A program made the position numbers and the translations under genes. Source: Puccinia triticina (lineage: Eukaryota > Basidiomycota > Pucciniomycetes > Pucciniales > Pucciniaceae). Taken from it: DNA of 64,000 nt. Positions 53,888 to 62,652 of this stretch are shown here, one piece after another. A model generated the notes under the pieces. It saw only the letters and a program-made list of their open reading frames with translations, did not search any database and had not been told where the DNA came from. The stretch's first letter is position 1, and each line of letters begins with the position of its first letter. The stretch covers positions 434,001 to 498,000 of the forward strand of contig NC_070568.1 in NCBI RefSeq assembly GCF_026914185.1, read 5' to 3'.

Positions 53888-54776
53888 TGTGGTGCTCCAT
53901 TCCAAACCATAAGTAGTATTTTATTGCTTCTTTTTACATATATTCATCATTACATAGCCCATCTCCCCTTCACCCTTCACAAATACCTCATTATTATTAC
54001 ATATTCAGATTCTACGCCAAATTTTACATATAGTCACTCCTACATAGTACCCCCTTATCTTCAATGGTTCAGTAGTTATAGAGGATATAAGACTTACAGA
54101 CAACCTACAGTGTTCATTAGTTACAATACTCAATTCATTAGTAACTTACTTGAATCATTACAGTACATTCCTTTTACATAATTACTTTCACATACTAAAC
54201 CCTTTACATACATTTCTCATTATGTACTATGGCTATTGTATACATTACATCATTTGGATTTGTGCTTGCCCTTTCCAGGAGTGCTCATCATTACAAGTTG
54301 TTACTATGTTCACATCACTTTTCCCTATTTGTACAACCTTTCTTCCCACAGCCAGAACTCTTCATTGTCTGTGCTCATCCTTCCTTCATATAAGAACTGT
54401 CTTTCCCCCCCTCACTTGTACCTTATGCAGAATTCTATATACAGAAATTATAAGTTAGAAATTACTCATCACCCATTGATATCAGTGCAGTTGCTCCTGA
54501 ACCCATTTCTATTGAACCTTGCCATTGCATTCCCCACTCTCATCACTCGTCCAACTCTCTTACCCTCAGTAGTCAGTAGTTAAGCTCATAGTACTAGCTC
54601 CTAAGATCAAGCAGAAATCAGCCACACCTTTTCTTCTTTTTCTTAGTGTTACTCTCATCCCCTCAGCATTAGTCAGGAAGGCAGCCTCATCAGCACCCTT
54701 GCATAGCTTACATTAGTACTATTGTTGCTATCCATTTCCCTTCCAAGCTCTATTCTCCCCTTTGAGTAGTTCCACA
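53888..54776 (+). repeat. Gypsy A2 3' LTR (889 bp)
   Basis: TGTGGTGCTCC...GTAGTTCCACA, followed by ACGT and then Copia B sequence. Lacks the solo LTR seen in the 5' LTR. Confidence 0.93.
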
Positions 54777-56150
54777 ACGTTCACATCGATGAGAGTCCTA
54801 CTCACGATTGCCGCAAAAAACAATTGGCCCATCTATAATTTTGACTTCGTTGCAGCATACCTCAACGCCCCTATTGATGAGGAGGTATGGGTACAGGCAC
54901 CAGAGGGTCTGGACGTCAATTTGGGAGAAGCGTGTCTGTTGCGAAGAGCGCTCTACGGGACGAAGCAGGCGGCTCGCTGCTGGTGGAAACACCTCAGCAA
55001 GACTCTTTCGGACCTCGGATACACCTCCAGCTACTACGACTCAAGTGTCTATACACTAAGCAACAAGACAGATAGATCTATTATCTGGGTGCACGTCGAC
55101 AACGGAATAGTCACCGGATCCTCAGATGCAGCACTCAAACAACTAGAGAAACAACTGAAAGGTTCTTTAGAGATCAAATGGGAAGAAGGCTTGACGAGTA
55201 TGGTCGGGGTCAAGATCAAACAAACACCACAAGGTTTTGAATTGACCCAACCAAACCTCGTCAAGAAAATCTTGAAAGACCACTGGGATGGCTTCGGGCT
55301 GAACTTCAACCCTCTGCCGGAAGGTTATGTTGCGAACTCTGAAGATCGCGAAGCTGGTATCAACAGCACAGCCTACTTATCAACCATTGGGAGTTTAAGC
55401 TATGTGACAGTAGGCACCCGTCCAGACATCGCGTATAGCGTTAACTATCTAGCAAGATTTTCAGCCAGGCCGTCAACACTACATTGGAAAGGGCTTCGAC
55501 ACCTACTAGGCTATCTTGCACATACTAGGGACACGCCACTACTTATCCACCCCTCTGGCGATGACTCCGCACCAGTAGAATGTTATGTGGATGCGAACTG
55601 GGGCGGACCAAACTCAAGATCGTCGTATGGTGTCCTATTACGCCTGTATGGCGCACCAATCATGTGGGTTTTGCGCAGACTGGTTACGGTCGCTAGCTCG
55701 ACGTGCCAAGCTGAGTACATGGCGCTGGGACACGCGACTAGACATGCACTCTGGATCCGAAATCTGTTGTCCGACATCCTGGGCGCAGAATTCAAGGTCA
55801 AAATCCTCTGCAACAATCAGTCGGCAGTGAGAATAGGCTGCGAAGATGCCTCTAACAAGAGGACGCACCACATAGAAAGAGATTTCTATGTGACTAACCA
55901 GGCGTTGTTTGAGAAGAAAACAACCCTGGAGTGGATTCCAGGTAAGGATCAAATAGCTGATGTTCTGACCAAAGCTCTGGGAAATTCAGCTCATGGAAAT
56001 TGCGGTAAGACAGTTCAAGGTTTTCCTGGCTGATTGTCTCCTTTCTATTTTATTTTGCTATTATTGTTATTTTTTTTTCTCTTCAAATCCTTTTATTTTG
56101 TTTTTTTTTCTTTTGTTTAGTAGTTGCCAGTTTCTTGTCGAGGGGGGGGA

Positions 56151-56273
56151 TGTTGTGACATGTAGGTAGTACTCGACAGAGACAACTGTCACAGACTATT
56201 TTGTAGATAGTATTAGTTATGATTTTACTACATAGTAATAAAATCACATATCCTGCGAGCTACCACTCTAACA
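56151..56273 (+). repeat. Copia B 3' LTR (123 bp)
   Basis: Identical to 39082-39204 apart from two A/G or C/T differences; followed by ACCTG and Gypsy C gag. Confidence 0.92.
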
Positions 56274-57370
56274 ACCTGGAACTTGCTCGTCTTGTGATGT
56301 TCGGTATGCCAGACGACCTCAAGGCAATGGTGAAGAACTTCAAGCTCCTCAAGGCGACACCCTTCAAATACGGGGATTTTGAGATGAGTACCAACGGGTA
56401 CTTCCAGTTGCTCCCCAGACGACAAACCTTCCGCCCCCGAGTCACAACACCTTTGGTCAACCAAACACCCTTGGGATCCACAAACGAAACAGTCTGGCGG
56501 GTCCATGCATTCTTGGACTCGCAAGGCCGCTGCCATTTCTGCAAAAAACGCTGCGGGAGCGCACCCGGGGCGTGCACCAACCCCATCAACAGATCATTCA
56601 TCCAGATCCCCGACTCCTTCGTTGCCCCGCCAAAACCGGCGGATTACCGCCGTCCAGCGGCTTTGGGCCCCTTGGGTCCAACCCCGGGGAGGGCAACGCA
56701 ACCACCGGCAGGCCGTCCAGGGCCTCGGGCGGCATCAGTGGCCGCAGCGTCCGAGGTATAGGGGGGGGATGATCACCCGTCAAACCTCTTTCCGGATAAC
56801 CTCGGACTCAACAAGGGCCAAGTGTTGGCCTTGGCGGAGATCCGAGAGGAGGAGCTCCTCAAAGAGTGGGATAACGGGCCCCATGCACCCGAATTCGAAG
56901 CAAGCTCGGTGGCATTGTATGCGCAGCTAGCCGGGATGAGTTTAAGGTGCGTTCCGACACCGGTGCCAAAACTTAACCATTTCCGGCCGGCTGCGTGCTT
57001 ACAACGGTGGATTGTTTCAGCTTTGAAGATGAATCTGACAGTGGAGCGGTTACTCAACCGGGCCCGATCCCGATGGACACTGCCGATCCGGGAGACTCTG
57101 CCGACCCAAGATTCTCAGCAAGCGCCGACACCAACTCCCGAGGCGCTAGCAACATCTGAGCCCCCCACAAACGACCACGATCGCAAGCTATCGACCGCCT
57201 CAAAAGCTCCACCAAGACAATCGACCCCAGGGACAAAGTCACACGACCACCACCGGCCAATGAACCCTTCCCCATTGTTTTCCCTGCTCGTCTTGTCACT
57301 TCTCCCCCAATCCACATTCCAGTTTCTGTAACTTCTCCCCCTTCTTTTATCTTTTTATAGGGGGGGAGAC

Positions 57371-57739
57371 TGTGAAGCCCCGCACGCCTTGCGGGGTTCA
57401 CCAGGTGTCACACCACCTATCACATAAGATCATGAGCAAAGTTATAGTCTTGACTGCTCCCCCTCCTTCCTAGCTCGGCAGAGACCCCGGACCCTTCAAC
57501 ACTCTCTCTGCCGTGCTAGGTGAGTTCCTTCATTTCCCTTCTTGATCTCTTCCGATCTTCCTCAAGACCAGTTGTACATAGACTAACACAGAGACCCCGG
57601 ACCCTTCGACACTCTCTCTGCCGTGCTAGCTGCAATACAGACCCCCCAAGGACGTTGGAACTAGAAGTTCCTCAGGCTTTTGGCCTTGTCCCCTCCGCGC
57701 CCAAGCCTCCGACCAGTGAAGGGTCTTCTGACCCTTACA
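57371..57739 (+). repeat. Gypsy C 3' LTR (369 bp)
   Basis: Matches 37379-37747 with few substitutions; followed by GGTCC. Confidence 0.92.
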
Positions 57740-57744
57740 GGTCC

Positions 57745-59168
57745 CGGACACGTTACAACACCCAGGGGGGTTCGTGAGGCATACTTTACAATGGTACGCC
57801 TCACGTACTCCTGTTATGTTACATTTCATATGTCTCTCTTTAGACGCTCTCTAGCGCATGTATTCTTTCAAATGTCTCAGTCTTAAAGACATCATTTCAT
57901 TTCTGTCTTATTGTCATTGGCAGTATTTCATATATTTGTTTTAGTCAGGGACCGGTATAAAACCAGGTCCCCTCTTGTATGGGTTCAGCCCCCAGTCATC
58001 TTCAGTCTTTGTCAAAATCATACAATTTACCCAGCCTTCTCCATCACATATACTGTGACCCCTAAGCCTCCTCTTGAGTCTGTGTAGCGCCCAGGCACAG
58101 TCACACACCACGACTCTTGATTGCCGGGTAGACATTGCGGTTTACCGTTGCCTGTCAGACGCAGAGGCTCACCGTCTCCTGTTAGAAGCCATAGATCCCC
58201 TTCCCTTGTCCCTTGTCAGACGCCGTAGATCACCTTCCCCCGTCATGGGTCCAGGCTCCCCTTCTCCTGTCAGACGCCGAGGCTCCCCACCTCCTGGCCA
58301 GTAGACACTGCGATTCACCTTCTCCCGTCAGACGCCGACCTTCACCCGTACTCATAGTTGCTTGTTCCTATTTCTGAAGTCTCATTCCTTGCGCATCATC
58401 CATTCTTCATTTACTCTTGACTTGCTTCTTCCAAAGACTCTTTAGTGTCATCACCCTTGCTCTTAGGTAAGAGCAACGATTGTTTCTCAGTTACTTTTCT
58501 TAATTACTTGTTCAAGACTCTAATGAAATAAATGCTCTTATGAATTCTCACAATCCTCACCCAAGCCTTGCGACTCAATGCCCTACTCACCGGCCCTTTC
58601 TTGAGGAGCAAGCTGTTCAAGATTGTCCTTGGCCAGGCCTTCAAGCCCTGGTGAATACTTGTGGGCAATGGTCTGCATGTTGTCAAAATTACACTTTTAA
58701 TTCATTGCAGGATGGGTTTCATAACTTTTAACCATTCTGCCTCACAAGACATACTTGATTTTTAGCTGTAAACATACCTTCAACATAGTCATATGTACTT
58801 TTAAATTAATTAAAATGGGATTGAAATTCACACTTGATTTTCAATAGCATAAGGAAAATGATAAGAATATTCTCTATGAGTGATAGGATTTTAGAGAAAT
58901 GAATTTTTGGCTGTTTTGATGCTTGTTGGAAGCTTTTTAAAAGAAATGATTTAGGCCAGTCCAGAAAACCCGGCATCCAAGACATAACCCGCTTGACTAG
59001 CTGAAGTGAGTTACTCCCTAGCTGGATGCCGGTAGTTATAAAAAATGCTGATTTGGTTTCTTCTTAAACATTCTATTTTCTTCATTATTGTTAGGTTCTG
59101 ATGCCAAGACTGATTTCACACTATTGGTGCTTAGATCCTTTTGATTATCCCATCCTTGTCCTTGACCA
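57745..59168. other. LTR-like fragment and Ser/Arg repeats; no complete gene
   Basis: GGTATAAAACCAGGTCCCC near 57953 is a TATA-like promoter and GTGAGGC...GCCTCAC near 57774-57808 a small hairpin, which suggests an old LTR. From 58120 to 58340, GTCAGACGCCG repeats encode SPSPVRRRGS-type phrases like those at 37091-37336. From 58730 to 59168 I see only AT-rich sequence. Confidence 0.4.
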
Positions 59169-59591
59169 GTTCAAGCAACAATGGGAAGTTACTTACGTTA
59201 CGTTATCCAGCGGGATTTTTGTAACGTAACTTCCCACCGTTACCAGATAACACGTTATTGTTATCTGGTGAAATGTTTCTGCGCTTGTTTGGATAAAGTA
59301 ACAGAGGGGACTTTCCGCCTTGATGCAGCAAAAAATAACGCCAATAACACGCTAACCGCGTTATCTGGCGTAAAAGCACCGTAAAATTGGCAAAAAACCC
59401 GCGTTATCCGCACATTATCCTCCTCAGATTGCGGGGGATAATGTAACGAGTCTAATAAAACAGAAAAAAAAAACAAAAAAAAACGTAACTAAAACAACGC
59501 TGCCGTTAGCGCAACAATAACGGCACCAATTCAGTTACGTTATCTGTTACTTTTTGTTACAGATAACGTAACTTCCCATTGTTGGTTCGAG
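59169..59591. mobile_element. hAT-type MITE
   Basis: Inverted ends CAACAATGGGAAGTTAC (59176 on; 59584 back on the other strand), flanked by GTTCAAG (59169-59175) and GTTCGAG (59585-59591), a 7-8 bp duplication with one change. About 409 bp, no coding capacity, rich in GTAACG/CGTTAC and GATAAC words like the ends of the hAT element at 908-5061. Probably moved by a hAT transposase in trans. Confidence 0.75.
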
Positions 59592-60159
59592 CAACAATGG
59601 GCCACTACGCTACGCTAAGCTACGGGCCAATATCCGTTAGTGTATCCATGGTTATTTGGCGAGACAAATGTTGTTATCCCCAATTACAGCCCAATACACT
59701 AAAAGTTAGTGTATCCAAAGTTTCTCATTGAATATCTTGGGTCTTGTTATCCAGGATACACACATAATACACTAACAGGTAGTGTATTTCTTTTGGATAA
59801 CCAAGATTTCACTGAGATTTAGTGTATCAGAGTTAGTATAAAAATCTTCTGCACTACAGTATCTGTTATTTCATGGTTTTTGGCCTCTAGAAAATGATTC
59901 TCAAAACATTATGTCCTACATTTATTCTTTGAAAATCAATACCAACTTGCACAAGGAAGAATTTCAGGTCAAATGGGGGCAGGTGACGTGAAGGCATCTC
60001 CAGTTCAGTCTCCATTCCAACTCCACTCGGCCCACCACTTGTACTGCTCATGCAATGAGCTCGTTTCATGTTCAGCTAGTCTGCTCACCTCCATGTATGT
60101 ACTTGGTTAGCACAGCTCATCAACACATCAGGCCATATTATGCTCAGAACATGTACATA
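59592..60159. other. Non-coding, perhaps a second MITE remnant
   Basis: Begins with another CAACAATGGG-like end (CAACAATGGGCCACTACGC) and contains several TTAGTGTATCC words in both orientations up to about 59840. No right end or gene found. Confidence 0.4.
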
Positions 60160-60452
60160 CATGTATGTATGTATGTATGTATGTATGTATGTATGTATGT
60201 ATGTATGTATGTATGTATGTATGTATGTATGTATGTATGTATGTATGTATGTATGTATGTATGTATGTATGTATGTATGTATGTATGTATGTATGTATGT
60301 ATGTATGTATGTATGTATGTATGTATGTATGTATGTATGTATGTATGTATGTATGTATGTATGTATGTATGTATGTATGTATGTATGTATGTATGTATGT
60401 ATGTATGTATGTATGTATGTATGTATGTATGTATGTATGTATGTATGTATGT
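60160..60452. repeat. (ATGT)n microsatellite, about 290 bp
   Basis: Near-perfect GTAT tetranucleotide repeat of over 70 units. All frames are open on both strands (Met-Tyr-Val-Cys or His-Thr-Tyr-Ile repeats); these are not genes. Confidence 0.97.
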
Positions 60453-60589
60453 ACATACATATATACAAATGAGCTGGGCTTTCCCCTTCTCTGGTCATCC
60501 AGCTGGGGCTTCCCTTCACTTGATGGCACAGCTCTGATACAGGGGCCTCGTGGCCAAGCCCTTGCATTGAGGAGGACAACACAGGGCCG

Positions 60590-61640
60590 GTGTATATGGG
60601 CCATTGAGCAGAGGCAAGCCCCTGCTGGATTGCCGGTGTGTATGGGCCATTGAGCAGAGGCAAGCCCCTGCTTGACGGCCAGTGTGTATGGGCCATTGAG
60701 CAGAGGCAAGCCCCTGCTCGATATGGGCCATCGAGCAGAGGCAAGCCCCTGCTCGATATGGGCCATCGAGCAGAGTGAAGCCCCTGCTCGATATGGGCCA
60801 TTGAGCAGAGGGAAGCCCCTGCTCAATATGGGCCATCGAGCAGAGGGAAGCCCCTGCTTGATATGGGCCATTGAGCAGAAGGAAGCCCCTGCTTGATATG
60901 GGCCATCGAGCAGAGGGAAGCCCCTGCTCAATATGGGCCATTGAGCAGAGGGAAGCCCCTGCTCGATATGGGCCATCGAGCAGAGGGAAGCCCCTGCTCG
61001 ATGGCCGGTATGTATGGGCCATTGAGTAGAGCAAAGCCCTTGCTCAATGGCCGGTGTGTATGGGCCATTGAGCAGAGCAAAGCCCTTGCTCAATGGCCGG
61101 TGTGCATGGGCCATCAAGCAGAGCAAAGCCCCTGCTTGATGGCCGGTGTGTATGGGCCATTGAGCAGAGGCAAGCCCCTGCTCAATGGCCGGTATGTATG
61201 GGCCATCAAGCAGAGCGAAGCCCCTGCTTGATGGCCAGTGTGTATGGGCCATCAAGCAGAGCGAAGCCCCTGCTTGATGGCCGGTGTGTATGGGCCATCG
61301 AGCAGAGCGGAGCCCCTGCTTGATGGCCGGTGTGTATGGGCCATTGAGCAGAGCGGAGCCCCTGCTTGATGGCCGGTGTGTATGGGCCATTGAGCAGAGG
61401 CAAGCCCCTGCTCAATGGCCGGTATGTATTGGCCATTGAGCAGAGCAAAGCCCCTGCTCAATGGCCGGTGTGTATGGGCCATCCAGCAGAGGCAAGCCCC
61501 TGCTCGATGGCCGGTGTGTATGGGCTATCCATCAGAGGCAAGCCCCTGCTCAATGGCCAGTGTGTATGGGCCATCCAGCAGAGGCAAGCCCCTGCTCAAT
61601 GGCCGGTGTGTATGGGCCATTGAGCAGAGGCAAGCCTCCC
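60590..61640. repeat. Hairpin minisatellite II, 35- and 46-bp units
   Basis: About 25 units built on GGGCCATTGAGCAGAGG-CAAGCCCCTGCTCAATGGCC. From 60725 to about 61000 the unit is 35 bp (hairpins back to back). From there to 61640 a GGTGTGTAT linker makes it 46 bp. The stem comes as TTGAG/CTCAA, TCGAG/CTCGA and TCAAG/CTTGA. Long open frames on both strands (for example 60128-61390 minus) are repeat translations. Confidence 0.9.
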
Positions 61641-62088
61641 TGGATCACTGGATGGTGGACATGTGTACCAGTCATCAAGCAAAGCCCTGCTGGATGGCCA
61701 GTATGTACGGGCCATCGAGCGAGCTTAACAAAGCCTCACTGTGAGAGCCCCGCAGGGTCTCTGTCTCACAGAGAGGCTTACCTGCAAAAACCTGTACCTG
61801 GCCTGAGAGCCCCAGGAATATCAGCCTGTATCAGGCTTTTTTTCACTCTTTTCATTTTTAAACATCAACCCTTGGCCCGTTGAGGTTGCCCTTCTGGACT
61901 TAAGAAGTGCTTGGAAGTTTGCTTCTTCTGATGCAATTTGGACCTTGTAGCTGCTGATATAATGCCTGATCCTCCCGGTTGAAATTTCCAATCATGGAGG
62001 AAAAGTGGCCGTGTAGGGAGTGAGATTTACTGTACAGAACTGTGCAACTCTATTAGTCATCTCAAAGGATTCTCGGAAAGTGAGCTCC
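61641..62088. other. No gene; possible LTR remnant
   Basis: TGTGAGAGCCCCGCAGGGTCTC at about 61740 resembles the TGTGAAGCCCCGC start of the Gypsy C LTR, but no matching end or duplication is visible. Confidence 0.35.
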
Positions 62089-62417
62089 TGTGAAGCCCCC
62101 CTCGACACTGGGACTTCACACGAGGGGCTATGGGATCACCTAACCCCAAACCCCCCGCGGACTCGAGTACTTGGACTCGAGCCCACGCTTCCCTAGTTGA
62201 GCAGAGATCTAATCTCTCTCGACTAGGTGAGCCCCTGTTTCCTTTTTCCCTTTTCTCCCCTTCTCATGATTGTATCTAGCCAAGAGAGATCTAATCTCTC
62301 TCGACTAGTCTTTGAAATTATAGCCCCACGTTTGGAACTAGAACTCCAAAGGCTCTTTCGCCTCGCTCCCGTGCCATTTCGTCGTTGTCACCAGTGAGGG
62401 TTCATAGAACCCTTACA
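62089..62417 (+). repeat. Element E 5' LTR (329 bp)
   Basis: TGTGAAGCCCCCC...CCTTACA. Contains a duplicated AGAGATCTAATCTCTCTCGACTAG segment (about 62202-62226 and 62284-62307) around an intron-like GTGAGC...CAAG spacer, the same plan as Gypsy C and element D. Confidence 0.85.
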
Positions 62418-62463
62418 CTTTTTTTTTCTTGTTCCAAACAGCCAGGATCAGTCGGATCCCCCT

Positions 62464-62592
62464 CAGGATCGTTTCTCGCCGGTCAATCGTGACCCCTCGT
62501 TCTCGCAACCGGTCAATCGTGACCATCGAATCTCGCCGGTCAATCGTGACCCCTCGTTTTCGCAACCGGTCAATCGTGACCATCGAATCTTC
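62464..62592 (+). repeat. Tandem GGTCAATCGTGACC repeats
   Basis: Four units of CGCCGGTCAATCGTGACCNNTCG in the leader of element E, between LTR and gag. The core GGTCAATCGTGACC is nearly palindromic. Confidence 0.75.
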
Positions 62593-62652
62593 CAACTCAT
62601 TGCACTTCCCTGGAACAAATTCCTGCTCCTATCTCGGTGGCCAAACAAGCCC

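Larger units (their letters stand above)
43361..54776 (+). mobile_element. Gypsy A copy 2, Ty3/gypsy retrotransposon
   Basis: Sister of the element at 7532-23663. Flanked by ACGT at 43357-43360 and 54777-54780. 5' LTR 43361-45224 (enlarged by a solo LTR), 3' LTR 53888-54776. Gag-protease is open, pol is broken by one deleted base in integrase, and the antisense gene is intact. It lies in the RT region of Copia B. The LTRs differ by about seven substitutions, a 26-bp tandem duplication and small indels, so it is older than copy 1. Confidence 0.95.
39802..56033 (+). pseudogene. Copia B gag-pol, with stops and split by an insertion
   Basis: One reading frame from the ATG at 39802 (MSDTKTPSGRFVP) carries stops at 39841 (TGA), 40915 (TAG) and 42214 (TGA). 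Order: gag; knuckle CYICKKLGHMSSSC near 41110; protease WDSGASDNVTGD near 41530; integrase zinc motif WHCLFGHAS...CPVCSICK near 42050-42180; integrase core with LRSDNGGEFD and NGAAEHYNRT; then RT to TFAPTAT at 43360. After Gypsy A2 it resumes at 54781 (FTSMRVLLTI; FDFVAAYLNAP). The RT box is HVDNGIV (55092-55106), with Asn at the second catalytic Asp. RNase H has VDANWGG and QAEYMALG but LCNNQSAV where CDNQSA is usual. The frame ends at 56033. Confidence 0.9.
39082..56273 (+). mobile_element. Copia B with very short LTRs, interrupted by Gypsy A copy 2
   Basis: LTRs are only 123 bp (39082-39204 and 56151-56273; TGTTGTGACATG...CTCTAACA) and differ at two positions. Target duplication ACCTG at 39077-39081 and 56274-56278. 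Polypurine tract GAGGGGGGGGA before the 3' LTR. The gag-pol gene is split at 43360/54777 by Gypsy A2. Inserted in the Gypsy C gag. Confidence 0.95.
38083..57331 (+). pseudogene. Gypsy C gag-like gene, interrupted by Copia B
   Basis: The part at 38083-39081 rejoins 56279-57331 in frame once Copia B and one ACCTG are removed (...SALGDL + ELARLVMFGMP...), giving about 683 codons. The N-terminus (MSTRRNMAPEDITPISDPDA) leads into a Gln/Arg/Glu helix (EQARKDWHAAREEREANAKR). A Ty3-type capsid domain follows (VEPFLKWIHGVQVFF; WQEFKDRLFEVAI). A cysteine motif RCHFCKKRCGSAPGAC lies near 56530-56575. In-frame stops: TGA at 38617 and TAG at 56759. It presumably once packaged the RNA of this non-autonomous element; the rest of the machinery must come from elsewhere. 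Confidence 0.8.
37379..57739 (+). mobile_element. Gypsy C, gag-only LTR element hosting a nest
   Basis: LTRs 37379-37747 and 57371-57739 (369 bp; TGTGAAGCCC...CCTTACA) flanked by GGTCC (37374-37378 and 57740-57744). The polypurine tract GGGGGGGAGAC precedes the 3' LTR. Once Copia B is removed the interior is only about 2.4 kb and encodes a gag-like protein with no pol, so it is non-autonomous. The 5' leader holds (CCGT)n. Related to element E in both LTR and gag. Confidence 0.93.

Noticed and set aside
60128..61390. Long minus-strand open frame (about 420 codons) and matching plus-strand frames
   Set aside because: Direct translations of the ATGT microsatellite and hairpin minisatellite II; all frames are open because the repeats lack stops.
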